From Merzomyia westermanni (taxonomy: Eukaryota > Arthropoda > Insecta > Diptera > Tephritidae): DNA of 64,000 bases. The position numbers and the translations under genes are program-made. The stretch lies in assembly GCA_949987695.1 (NCBI GenBank), contig OX465290.1, positions 150,322,447-150,386,446 on the forward strand, given 5' to 3'. Shown one piece after another: positions 52,529 through 63,836 of this stretch (position 1 is the stretch's first letter; each line of letters starts with the position of its first letter). Below the pieces are notes generated by a model. The model made no database searches and was not told the origin of the DNA. It saw only the letters and a program-made list of their open reading frames with translations.

Positions 52529-53300
52529 TGTAATATCCCAGTAGAACTTGAAGTGAGATCTCCCCAAGCGATGAATAGGGGAGTACTCTCTTTCACATCC
52601 TTTTGGAACAATAGAAGATCTTTTTTTTTTGTTTTCTGCTCTTATTTCTACTCTTTGTGGAGGACAAGGAGAGTTATCCCCAAGCGATGAATAAGAGAGT
52701 ACTCCCCTTAGCATCTCTTTCTGATCAATAACAGAGATTTCTACACTCTGTGCTCCGATTTTACTAATCTTGGAGCAGTAGGGGCGACCTCATTAAGTTA
52801 TTAATAAAAGATTGATCCTTTCTGTATGCTTTTGGGGCGAAATAAGAGATTTCTACAACTTCTACTCCCAGCTAACACCTTTTTGAGTAAGCCGAATTTC
52901 TCTACCAACAAAAGAAACAAATTTTCAACAAATCGAAAAAAATATAAAAAAATCCGCAATCGTAGAAATATGAGAAATAAACACAATTTAATTAACGATT
53001 TAGATTAAACTATTGTTTCCCATAATTTATCCCTTATTTGCGGATATGAGAGGCTTGAGGCATGATTCTCCAAGGATCTTTCATTGGTCGTCTAGGGGGA
53101 ATGTGAAATATCTCCCTCATTACTCTCCTGGCAGGTTTTCTAAAATTCTCCAAAACTCCCCCATCACTCGATTGCGATTCATAAAAAAAAACTCCATTTT
53201 GGTTTTTTGGGAGGTGAAAAGGAGTTTTTGTTATGACTCCTCCTCCTAGGACTTGCAATGCTAAAAGGGAGTATACAAGATTATATTGTAATACACAGAA
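52529..53300 (+). repeat. 3' LTR of the gypsy-type element (copy B, longer form)
   Basis: The LTR starts TGTAATATCCC after the polypurine tract. It may end TGTAATACACA near 53300, giving about 770 bp bounded by TG..CA. The last 270 bases (from about 53025) are missing in copy A. GGGAGTAC/GTACTCCC motifs recur. The 3' limit is inferred only from the TG..CA rule and the copy A gap. Confidence 0.45.
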
Positions 53301-53325
53301 GTATAGAGAGTGATAAGCTCTTACG

Positions 53326-53640
53326 TTGCGAACAGCCATGGTATTCCTCTTTGTGACACCGAAACACCACCTTCACAGCTCGGTGTTAAAAGAAATGTTG
53401 ATCAGCCAATTCTTGTTCTATTGTTGCAAACCTGAGCATCCCAACAAACAATTACTACAAGTTGTGGCGCCTTCCCTGACAGTAAGGAAACATCTCCGCA
53501 ATCACTACCACGATATCCGGCACCACGCACACAGCGTCGGTAAACTGCCTTGTCAGCTCCCACACAGAAAATGCCTTCATGCAGACAAACACTTTCTGAT
53601 GCGACTGAGGTACGTGACCTTCCGAAGCGGACAAGAGTCA
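53326..53640 (+). pseudogene. LINE reverse-transcriptase C-terminal fragment (copy B)
   Basis: This is the partner of 8563-8895: SQFLFYCCKPEHPNKQLLQV and RNHYHDIRHHAHSVGKLP. It is a short diverged LINE piece with no intact ORF. Confidence 0.5.
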
Positions 53641-54355
53641 CTCTGGCCTAACTTCGATATGAATACTATAATAAACTAAACTGCGCGTTCATTTCCCGGC
53701 ATGTGCTGTGTCCCCTATCTGTTTAAGTGCTCGATGGAGCAGAATCTTCTTAAAGCGAAATCACTCTGGTCCAACCTCATTGAAACTGCAAGGTGCCTGG
53801 GACTTCCGTGAGAATAGATTGATGACAATATTAGGCAAGGAGTGTGTGACTGTGGTCCAATATTGCACCTGTCCGCGTCCTAAGACTTCCACTAGCTTTT
53901 TGATTTGCCTAGGTTTCTCCGTGTGTGCCAAGTACCGTGTTATTCTTTTGAGCGTAGTAAGGTGGACTCTTGGGGTTTTGTACAGGGTCTATAGGGTGTA
54001 CTACTTACACTTTCTTTCGTATTTTCTTTACATACTTACATATCGCCAGCCCAACGGTAAAAGGTGCTAACTCCATCCAGCTAAATTTTTCAATGGAACG
54101 AGAAAACCAAATTAAATGAAACCTTCGTTGAACTTTCAAAATTTGTATTGCATAGTATATTATTTGCCCTTAGCACCGTTTAATAGTCGTGCTTAGCGCT
54201 TCTGAATATTAAACAAAATTTTCTCGCAACCATGTACAGAATCAATGATATCCTTCCATCAATATCGAAGTACGTTTTTAGTGAGAAGTGGACTTAGCAG
54301 CTTTCACCGCGGTGCCGGCGATACATAATTTTATGATATTTTTGTTTTCTTGTAG
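53641..54355. other. Unassigned, last part of the 23.5-kb intron
   Basis: No gene is recognised. The stretch matches copy A (8896-9642), with a deletion of about 45 bases relative to 9135-9180. It ends at the acceptor TTCTTGTAG before the Kelch exon. Confidence 0.35.
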
Positions 54356-57333
54356 GATAAAACCGTTTTCAAATACGACAAAACTGAAGATTTGTGGCAT
54401 AAATGGGGTGAAGTAAAAATAGAACTCTGGTATTTCGAAGTAATTTCAATGGCCGACGATTTAATATTCATTGGTGGCTCTCGAAACGGCAAAGCAATTA
54501 ATGAAGTTACGAGCTGGAATTGCAAAACTAAAACATTGAAACGGTTGCCCTCAATGAATCAACCACGATATTGGCATAGTGTTGTAATATTAAATGATAA
54601 AATATATGCAATTGGCGGATACGATGGAAATTGCAGGAATTTAAATTCAGTGGAGATGTAAGTATGAGTTATGTAGGTTTTTATGGGACATCGCTTGCCT
54701 AAGAAATCAAGCAGTGATTTCGATCGAACTGCCATCATAAGCGACAGCACAATTCCAACTTCAGATGGCCTCCAGACCATGTTTGCTACGAACATTTGAA
54801 ATTCGTAATTTTTAGCCTTCGTGTTTCAAGGATAATGGGGAAAAGTATTGAAAACCCATATCGGAGAGTACTATTGAGGTTTGTAAAAGGATTCAACATG
54901 TGTGGCTGAGGTTGACACTTGGATTGAAAAGCTTTGTAGATATGAAGTATTTTTGAAAGAAGTTTCGGAAAATTGTGTTCGCAATGATGAAGGATTCGTT
55001 GGCATCCTTGACATAATATTTTTAACTAATTTCATCGTAACTATTTTACAATATTGTTATTGACCCGGAAGACTATAACACATTTAAAAAACGGGAGCAA
55101 AAATATGAAAAAGTTCAAAAGGCAAAATGCACTTTAACCGAGAAGGTCGGAGTGAACCCGAAGGTGGTTTGAATATAAGAGTAGACACAAATCCCAAAGT
55201 TTTGGCGAGAAATATATTTAATGATCTCAAACGTAAATATGTTTACAAAACAAAAACAAACAAAAAATACAGTCATACTTTACAAGTTTCTCAACAAAGC
55301 AAAGAAGATTTCCTTCGCAAAAACATTCATGGTTCAACCAGATCTCTACAGCGCCGATGTAATATTCTGGGATGAGGTTGAAATGGCATGTCCTGTAGCG
55401 GCGTGGAAGTAATGTCGGCATCTAATAAAGTTATTTTTCTAAACTCGCACTCATATTTTAGGGTCTACCCACACTTCTCATATAAATCTCTTGTATTCAC
55501 TTCTTACTCTATTTTCGCACAATTTCCTGAACCCATTCTAGTTTTCCGGGCAAAGAACAATGTTGCAGATGACCCTTGTGTAGTTCTCCCGATCGGGTTA
55601 CCTCAAACTGTATCCTTTTTTAAGACTTTTAACATAATTAGTGATAATTTGATGAACAAATGCTGCGACAGTCATTTTATGCCTTAATGATGACATGAAC
55701 TACGACAGTCTCACCAAAAGATGCTGAAGACTAGTTAGTCAAAACAATTTCTCGAAACAGAATTTTGTATTTCTTTTGCTTTTGCATCCCTATTTCGGTT
55801 ACTTTTTAATGGAAATGGAATATTTTAAATTATTTGTAAACAAGGAAGCCCGCATCTATCGTCTTCTATTCTCTTATTCCTCCTTTTTCTCATTTAGATA
55901 GTGTTTCTGTGTGTGTTTCTTACTATTCCTATCCCTCAGTCTAATCCTCTCCTGCCCCTTTCGCCATCGTACTCCTTTATATAAAAGATCTCTATACCAA
56001 ATATTACATAGATCGTAGAAATGGTTGCGGAGTACTATTAATTTAGATTATATCCAAGCGGATAAGCCCCTTTTTCTCTTAGCCACCATTTTTTATAAGC
56101 CTTGGAGATTAACCGAATGCAAAATTGTATGGAACTCCCACGAAAGCTCCTATTTCAATGGGGATTGCCACGACGACTTATCCCTTACATCGCCTTTTCA
56201 TGCGGTGCTAGAGACTTACTTCTTATAACTCTTTACTAATTTTCAATATTCTACCATGAATACTCGCAGAGATTTGCTGTATGAAACATCCCATACGTAT
56301 AGATGATGCCACGCCCTGTTCTCCTTAACAGCCCAGTATTCTGGAGGTTTTAGAGATTAATCTCGTTTATTTCCATGAAGACTCCCACAGATAAATACCA
56401 TCTAAATGCCACGCCCCCCATCTCCCCCATACCTCATCGTCCAGTGGGCCGTATTGTTTATCTTAACCATTCTCCATCCCACTCGAATACGCATAAAAAA
56501 TCAGCCCAAGCATTCATCCACATACAGACGCAAAGAAGAACTTTATATATATATAAAGATACTTAGGAAAGAAAGTCACCTCAAATTTAATACCAAGCCA
56601 CAGAAACCAAATTTTCTGAAATTTCCCGTAAGCAAAATCACTTTCTTCGTGAACTGTATGTATGTATGTAAATACTCTTTAAGGTATACCGTTTCTAATG
56701 GATGGAAGTCAGTAAATGGTATGATCGAAACACGTTCGTCCGCTGCTGCCGTTGCTTTAAACAATAAAATTTATGTAATAGGCGGATGGAATAACAGTCG
56801 GTTAAAATCTGTCGAATGCTATGATCCTACAACGGATCGCTGGACCCGATGCGCGGATATGAATGAACCCCGTTATTATTTCGGTGTAAGTTCAAAATGA
56901 ACCTGAAAATATGTTGCATTTGTAATTAATCGATGACTTATCACTCTTTTTCAGGCAACAGCACACAAGGGACAAATATTTGCTGTGTCCGGCGACAATA
57001 CTCCAAGTGTGGAACGTTACGATCCACAGAGAAATGAATGGACTAAGGTTGGATAACAAATATGTATATGTCTACTTATTTTACGATCTAAATCGCCATC
57101 ACTCTTTGTAGATTTGTTCTTTGAGTAAGGCCCTTGGAGGAGTTGGATGCATTTCTATCGACAATCAACTCTGGACTGTTGGTGGCGACAATTCAAATCT
57201 TGTTTCAGTTTACTCAGATGAAAACGATGAATGGATCAGGAGAAGTTCAACCCCTTTTTCTGGAGTGTACTACTGTTTTACTGCACCTAAAGCTTTCTTT
57301 CAAACTGAATGTGAAAAATTAATTAATGAATGA
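54356..57333 (+). CDS. Kelch exons of the BTB-BACK-Kelch gene, copy B (continues from 29817-30823)
   Basis: Exons 54356-54657, 56684-56885, 56955-57047 and 57112-57333 total 819 coding bases and keep the copy A structure exactly. They form five Kelch repeats (DLIFIGGSR, DKIYAIGGYD, NKIYVIGGWN, GQIFAVSGDN, NQLWTVGGDN) plus a closing strand, giving a propeller for substrate binding. Joined to the BTB-BACK exons the protein is 562 residues. Relative to copy A, residues differ at ELWY, after GG (YDGNCRN) and after the conserved Arg (RYW, RSS, RYYF), and in KALGG near the last repeat. Nearly all substitutions are non-synonymous. The C-terminus differs by a small indel (CEKLINE versus CEMK). Confidence 0.88.
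54658..56683 (+). other. Long intron between Kelch exons 1 and 2 (copy B)
   Basis: The intron matches 9945-11960. The first 385 bases show about 7 differences. Short open stretches at 55127-55375 and 55388-55687 are kept in both copies without a known domain. Near 56095-56140 a block of about 50 bases differs strongly from copy A (11383-11440). Confidence 0.45.
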
Positions 57334-57641
57334 AAGGGAAAACTACAAATAAATTCGCACAAATTCAAAACGTAACTGGTTTTATACGAAACTTCCTTTT
57401 CAATGTATGACGAACTAAGAAATCGGAAATCGGGATTACTGCAGGCATATGACTTTTATTTTTAAACATGCGTTGGTGCTATTTTATGGTGGTTTATATA
57501 ACTCCTCTACGTGGCTGACTCGGCTCCTCTGTTCTAACCACCTTAGGCAGGATACGTGTTGTAGTTGTAGCGATGCTTCACTCTGCCTAGTCGTTGTTGT
57601 TGTTGTTGTTAACAGTGCTTCGCCCTGTCCAATGGGCTCGA

Positions 57642-58830
57642 TCACTCTAAATTGTCATCAGGCTCTTCTAACGGAAGTCCGAGGAAACGCGCAGTTTCCA
57701 CACGGTCGGACCAGCGTGATGTAGGTGTTAGAAGAGTGGGTTCAACTGAACAGGAGAAGAGATGTATGGTATCATGAGGGGACATACCACATGCAGGGCA
57801 TGTGTTTGGTATGTTGGGGTTCAGTCTGGATAAGTAAGAGTTAAACCTATTACAATATCCAGAGCGAAGTTGTGCTAGTATGACTCTAGTCTCCCTCGGA
57901 AGTACACGCTCCTCTTCAGCCAATTCAGGTGGTTGAGTATTAATAACGGGATTCACAGGCCGAGATCTGAGAGTTCTGTCTACCGACTCGGTGTGGAGGT
58001 CATTTAGAGCCCGTCTATGATTCCGCAGATCAAACGGCAAAGAGATATGATGCCGGATCTCATCGTAATGCTTACGGAGATGTCTCTGGGGGCGGTGCTA
58101 CATCCAACAGATGTCGGTTTGGATGACTAGGTTTATGACAGTTCAGAAGGAACTGTCTACTCAAGAGTTCCGCGTGCTCTTGAACATTGAGCAATTTGGC
58201 CTCTTGATGGAGGTGAGACTCAGATGACATAAGCAGGCATCCCGTTGCAGTTCTGATGGCGGTGTTTTGGCAGACTTGCAATTTCCTCCAGTTGGTGTCA
58301 GAAAGATTGGGCGACCATATAGGCGCAGCATAGTCAATAACCGGCCGGCCAATAGCCTTATATGTAGCAAGCAATGTTTCTTTGTCTTTTCCCCAAATAC
58401 TGCCGGCCAGTGACTTGAGGATCTTATTGCGGCTCTGTACCTTTGAGGCTATTGCGGTGGCATGACCAGCGAAGGTGATGTCAAATGTCACACCCAAGAT
58501 TTTTGGGTGGTTGAAAGTAGGTAGAGGTACTCCGGCTACGTGGACATTCAACTCTTGCCCCATCTGCGCATTCCATGTAGTAAACAGGGTCGCCGTCGAT
58601 TTAGTCGGAGATAGGGTCAGATTACGCTCGGTGAAGAAGCTGGAAAGGTCATGGAGGTAACTGTTGATTCTTATACAGAGTTCGTCAATGGAGGAACCCT
58701 TGCCCGAGGCCATTATCGTGCAGTCGTCAGCGTAGGAAACAATGGAGACTCCCTCTGGTGGGGCGGGGGGGCGAAGTCTCAAAATATAGAAATTAAACAA
58801 AAGGGGAGAGAGAACACCACCTTGCGGCAC
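57642..58830 (-). pseudogene. LINE RT second half and C-terminus (copy B, YADD intact)
   Basis: The 252-codon piece 58830-58072 starts MPQGGVLSPLLFNFY (motif B) and has the catalytic SYADDCTIM box, then HPKILGVTFD and IWSPNLSDTNWRKLQ. After a frame change it continues at 58040-57642 with the CPAC zinc motif. Copy A has YADA at the same place. Confidence 0.75.
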
Positions 58831-58838
58831 CCCTTGTT

Positions 58839-60079
58839 TTATTCTTCGTGGTCTAGATTTCTTGTCCGTGAATTTGACTGTTGCCTGTCGACCATTGAGG
58901 TAATTAGCGGTCCACCTCTTAAGGCCGGCAGGGAGCGGTGTCTCATCCAGATCTCGGAGGAGAGTGGCGTCATTGATTGAGTGGCATTTGACAGATCAAG
59001 TGCTACGAGAACCGTCCTATGGTTTGGTGGATGTTGATTCAAACCGTTGTTAATCTGCGTTGTAATGGCGTTCAAAGCGGATGTCGTGCTATGATTTTTG
59101 CGGAAACCATGTTGATGATCGGCCAATTTTAGATTTGTAACGAAGTAAGGAAGCAGAATGGACTCTAGCAATTTCGCTACCGGCGAAAGGAGGGATATCG
59201 GACGATAAGACTCTCCTAGGTTAGCCGGCTTCCCTGGTTTTAATAGGGGAACTACAATCGCTTGTTTCCATATCTCAGGTATAACGAAGGTAGTTAGAGA
59301 GAGATTAAATAACTCTGTCCTTCGTGGCCAAGGTGTTTGATCATCTTCATGGCGATTCCGTCGGGTCCGATGGATTTTGAGGGTTTGGCCTTGTTGTTGT
59401 TGTTGTTGTTAGCAGTGCTTCGCCCTGCCCCAGATTGGACAGGGTTACACTGAAATAACAGCCCTTGGCCGGGTGAAAAAACCCGGGTCACTCCGGTGCG
59501 ATAGAACCGGCTGTTGTGGGAATGTGGGGGTTGTGAGGGTTTGGCCTTCATTATGGCTTCCTTAACCTCTGCGACTGAGACGGCAATGGGCGCAGCAGAG
59601 TGTTTGTGTTTGCGCGCACGTCGGAAGGCTCTTCTCTTAGTCCTATCAGCAGGTGGATGCATTATAAACAGCCGGCAAAAGGAGCTCGCGCATTTCCTGG
59701 CGTCCGATTTGACGCTGTCGCCGAAAGCAATGGCGACCTTGTCTTTGTGTTTGGTCGGATTGGATAGGGCCTTGACAGTCGACCATAATTTGCCGACTCC
59801 GCCGGAGAGGTTGCATGTCTCAAGGTGTTGTTTCCACTTGGTCAGCTTGTGTTCGTTGACAATCCTACGAATTTCCGCATTGAGATCTTTTATTCTGGGA
59901 TCTGCGGGATTGATGAGTCTCACTTGGTCACGTTCTCTTGCCATCGCCGCAGCTTCTGCCGGGAAATTCGGACGAATTTCTGGTATTCTGCCAGCAGGAT
60001 GATCTTGCGAAACTCTGTTGTTGTTGTTGTAGCGACTACTTAACCTGTCCAGGGTGTCACCCCCAACCAACATTGTCAT
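58839..60079 (-). pseudogene. LINE RT first half (copy B), split by a mini-element
   Basis: The text MARERDQVRLINPADPRIKD, AVSVAEVKEAIMKAKPS and KPSKSIGPDGIAMKMIKHLG matches 14112-15068 of copy A. It is interrupted by the insertion at 59393-59534. The following VAKLLESILLPYFVTNLKLA and VALDLSNA parts lie at 58839-59220. A deletion near 59305 shifts the frame relative to copy A. Confidence 0.7.
59393..59534 (-). mobile_element. LINE-derived mini-element with 14-bp target duplication (copy B only)
   Basis: The 142-bp insertion is flanked by GAGGGTTTGGCCTT (59379-59392, 59535-59548), present once in copy A near 14666. On the minus strand it runs from a leader-like part (CCACAACAGCCGGTTCTATC, CACCCGGCCAAGGGCTG) to GGGCAGGGCGAAGCACTGC and an (AAC)n tail. 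It has the same build as 36625-36756. Confidence 0.8.
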
Positions 60080-60947
60080 CAGGCTCTTCTAACGGAAGTC
60101 CAAGAAACCTCGCGGCTTCAACAGGGGTGGACCAGAGTGAGATTGGAGTTAGAAGAGTGGGCTCGGTTGAGCAGAGGAACAGATGGTTAGTATCGTGGGG
60201 AGACACGCCGCATGCCGGGCAGACATTTGGCATGTCGGGGTTCAGTCTGGATAAGTAAGAGTTTAGTCTGTTACAATATCCAGAACGAAGCTGAGCCAGC
60301 GTGACTCTTGTCTCCCTGGGCAGTTCGCGTTCCTCGGCGGCAACAGGTGGAGCTTGAGCCTGTAGGACCACATTCGCTGGACGAGACCCGACAAAGGAGC
60401 TTACCGACTCCGTGTGGATGAGGTTGAGGGCCCGCCGGTGCACCTCTGGATCAAACGGCGAGGAGATGTGATGCCGGATCTCATCATAGTGCTTACGGAG
60501 GTGACTCCTTATTCTCCTGGGAGGCGGATTTTCGTTGAGCAGGTTCCTGTTCGGATGCTGCTGATTATGGCAGTTGAACAGGAATTGTCTGGACAACATC
60601 TCGCAATGCTCTTTGACGTCGAGCATTTTTGCCTCATTATGAAGGTGATGCTCAGGAGACATAAGGAGGCACCCCGTGGCGGTTCTGAGTGCGGTGTTTT
60701 GGCAGGCCTGCAACCTCCTCCAATGTGTGTCTGCTAACCCCGGCGACCATATTGGCGTCGCGTATCTCAGAACCGGCTGGCCGATTGCCTTGTACGTTGC
60801 CAGTAACGTTTCTTTGTCTTTCCCCCAAGTACTGCCAGCTAGTGACTTGAGGATTTTGTTACGGCTTTGTACTTTGGTGGCAATCGCGGCTACATGAGCA
60901 CCGTATTTGAACATGTTATCAAACGTGACCCCTAAGATTTTGGGGTG
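60017..60947 (-). mobile_element. Nested 5'-truncated LINE with 11-bp target duplication (copy B only)
   Basis: The 931-bp insertion is flanked by TGCGAAACTCT (60006-60016, 60948-60958), present once in copy A near 15156. It carries the RT thumb and C-terminus of a relative of its host LINE: HPKILGVTFDNMFKYGAHVA, IWSPGLADTHWRRLQACQN and CPACGVSPHDTNHLFLC. It ends LPLEEPDDN and a (GTT)n/(AAC)n tail at 60017-60030. The coding frame is open through most of the fragment. Confidence 0.85.
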
Positions 60948-61532
60948 TGCGAAACTCTCTTTCGCCTTTGCGTACGTCCGTAGGAGTGGGCAAGGCAGCG
61001 AAGGAGCGCTCTGTATAGTCAGTAAAGCGGTCCCAGTCCGCCACCCTGGTGGGGGCATCTCCATTGACTGTACAGAATGCTGAGTTATCTATTTGGTCTG
61101 CAATTGCGTGTCCTCTGCTGTCTGCTGGCAAGTTGGAGTGCCAGAGCTCGTGATGTGCGTTGAAGTCGCCTAGGATTAGACGATTATCGCCCCTTAGCAA
61201 CGCACAAATTCAAAACGTACTAATGTCGGGATGATAATCTCTAGGACAACACGTGACAGGAGGAATATAGATGTTTATGATTTGCAGATCGGCGTCTCCT
61301 GACCGGACTGCTATGCCTTGGCATTCTAAGGTAGAGTCCCTGGGGTCGACGTCAGGTGAAAATAGATTATATTGTACAGTGTGATGTGTAATAAACGCAA
61401 GGCCACCCCCAAGACCGCTGGGACGGTCTTTACGATGTACATTATACCCATCACAAGTTCGTAAGTCCGATCTCGTGTTGCGTCTTCATAAAGTCAGTTA
61501 TCTCCGCAACAGGGGGCTATGAACGAATCCGT

Positions 61533-62439
61533 TCAGAGGTTACCGCTTGCGAGCCCAGAGCACATAAGGGTGTGACACAGGTCAAGGCAATTGTTGCACT
61601 TGACCGATGTCGCAGGCGTATATAATCTTTGCCGACAAACGGGGCACGTAGTGAAAGGTACTAGGAGGTGGTGTTCCTGACCCACGTGCATGCTGGAAGC
61701 AGGGGGGGGGGGGGCATTAGGGGCAGAGACAGAGGGGACTGACGCTCGGTGATGCTCATATCTGAACGATTTCGGAGGGGATAGGAGTGTTGAGCGGCCG
61801 TGTGAGATGGAGACGCTGGTGTGCGTGAGCGACAGTCGGGAGTGGGTGAGGCAGGGATGGCAGCGGTGTCGTATAGACTGAGCCACTATTGTGACTATTG
61901 GAAGTAGGTAGAAGCGGTAAGGGAGTGCCAGAGCGGCGACTACCGCGGGACGTCCTTGGACGTGTACAGCAAGGTGCCTCAAAAGTACTAAAGAAAGTAC
62001 GGGGTCTGTGGATGGCAGGGTTAAGCCCTGAACATCCAGATTTATGTAACCATCTCTTACACTTGGCGCATTGTACCGAATACGACCGTTTAATATAAAT
62101 TTTCCTCCAGCAAACGCAGCAGATGCAGTCTCTTGGTCCAGGATTGGGTTCGACCCCAGCCCGTAACAAGAGACAATGGAGCAACCCAGCTGCAATGGTT
62201 TGCTCCGAGAATGACAATTTAAGGGTGTGACGGGACAGATTGGACAGGGTTACGCTGAAATAACAGCCCTTGGCCGGGTGAAAAAAACCCAGGTCATTCC
62301 GGTGCGATAGAACCGGCTGTTGTGGGAATGACGTTGTCATCAAATCATTCACACGACACTCGGGTGTTGAAGGTGTTTGTACAAGATCTTGACGGATCAA
62401 TATCTGCCAGAGGGCTATCATTCCCGCAACATTCCCCAA
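61533..62439 (-). pseudogene. LINE ORF1 (copy B)
   Basis: This is the partner of 16160-17023. The 2A-like GVEPNPGP is at 62134-62157, followed by CICCVCWRK...CAKCKRWLHKSGC. A frame change near 61860 separates the second finger (CPVCRQRLY, CNNCLDLCH). Copy B has lost a few bases near 61868 relative to copy A (16441-16455). Confidence 0.65.
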
Positions 62440-63836
62440 AGCACGAAATGAAAGTCCTGACCAGACGTTAAGGTAGCCTAAAACTGTCGACGAGTTAAAG
62501 AATCAATTTCCATATTTAACTCAGACTAAGATTAAAAGGTGGTTAGGTCTTTATGGATCTCAAATGAAAGTTCTCTTTAACACATTTATTTTAATTATTT
62601 GGTTTCCTTCGCGTTTTTTTGCGGACAACAAAAGTACGTGTAAGATAGTCTGCTGTGTAAAATCATGCTCTCATCGAACCCGTTTCGAAAAATGGCGGGA
62701 CTAACAAATGTTCACTTAAAGAGCTTTCTTTTTTGGAAAAGTGGTGCACTGATTGGGTTTTCCAATCTTTTCCGAGCTTTGCATTCTGAGATAAGGCATT
62801 CATCAACCTTCAGTCAGAAGTTAAGTAAGAAAAACCGTTCTTAAATCAATTTTTTAAATTGCATGGTTTTCAACAATTGTTTGAGGAAGCTCTGTGCCAG
62901 AGCGTTTTTGAACCAACAGTCGAGATAGTACGATCCTCTACGCAGTAGAGTCATCAGTAAATAAACTAGAAATACATTCATGTTTCGAATATATTTTGGT
63001 TTTTAAATATGTTTTCAGCTTTTATTTATGGTATGTGGGCATTTAACTTTAACCTCGAATACAATTATTTATGTAAATATCCTGACGATTTCAAACAATT
63101 TCAAACAATTTCAACAATTCAAAAAGTAATAATGCCTTTTTACAAGATACGTGTATTATATTGTTGTTATGTATACACATCAATATATATGTAAATACGT
63201 TCTATATATGCGAGTACGTTACGATAAGCTACTTTTCAATGGTTCGTCACTATTTTTTGAAGGTGAAACTTTTGAAAATTGGTAGGTATTACTTATAAAC
63301 GTATGCATTTGAAAGAATTGATCTATTTTCTTATATGCAATCGGTTTTTACATTTGCCATTAGTTGTTGTTTGAAAATATTTGCTTGCTTGAAATCCCGA
63401 TGTTGATTACGTTCAGTTAAATATTTGTTGAACTTTTGTCTACTTAAATTAAAATAAAAATTAAGAGATTTTGTTTAGCTGCTGTTTTTGCTGTTGGTTT
63501 CCGCTCGGTTTATTCGGCTATATTTTGTGTTTTGTTGAATATTGATAATTAAGTTTAAATTAAAAGCGTTTCAAGTGTAGTTGTTCTTATAACAACAAAT
63601 TGTTCTTATTCTGTTTGTAAAATTGCTTGCAAGTTACTAGTTTTGTTGTTGTTGCAACAACATTTTCTAGGCTTGACTTTGTTTTGCTTGTTTTTCGAAT
63701 ACAATTTTTGTTGTAAATTTATTTTACGTTTTTGGTTTTCTTACTTTTTTTACTTCAACTGCTTGTTTTCCGGCTCGTTCTCGTCCTTTTCTACTTCACA
63801 CACGCCTCTGCTGCACTTCAAACACTCCTACACCGC
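62440..63836. other. AT-rich intergenic stretch (copy B partner of 17040-18426)
   Basis: No gene is recognised. The stretch differs from copy A by scattered substitutions and small indels. It probably includes the 3' untranslated region of citrate synthase at its right end. Confidence 0.4.

Larger units (their letters stand above)
57590..62430 (-). mobile_element. Non-LTR retrotransposon with 2A-like ORF1 (copy B)
   Basis: This is the partner of 12863-16990. ORF1 (61756-62439 and 61533-61755) keeps LLHCLLLRAGVEPNPGP (motif at 62134-62157) and both zinc fingers. The endonuclease is largely deleted. RT parts are at 59294-60079 and 58839-59171, and the second half at 58072-58830 keeps VSYADDCTIMASG. 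The C-terminal CPACGMSPHDTIHLFSC part is at 57642-58040, and a (GTT)n tract at 57593-57610 marks the tail. Two later insertions, 59393-59534 and 60017-60947, break the RT. It is inactive. Confidence 0.8.
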
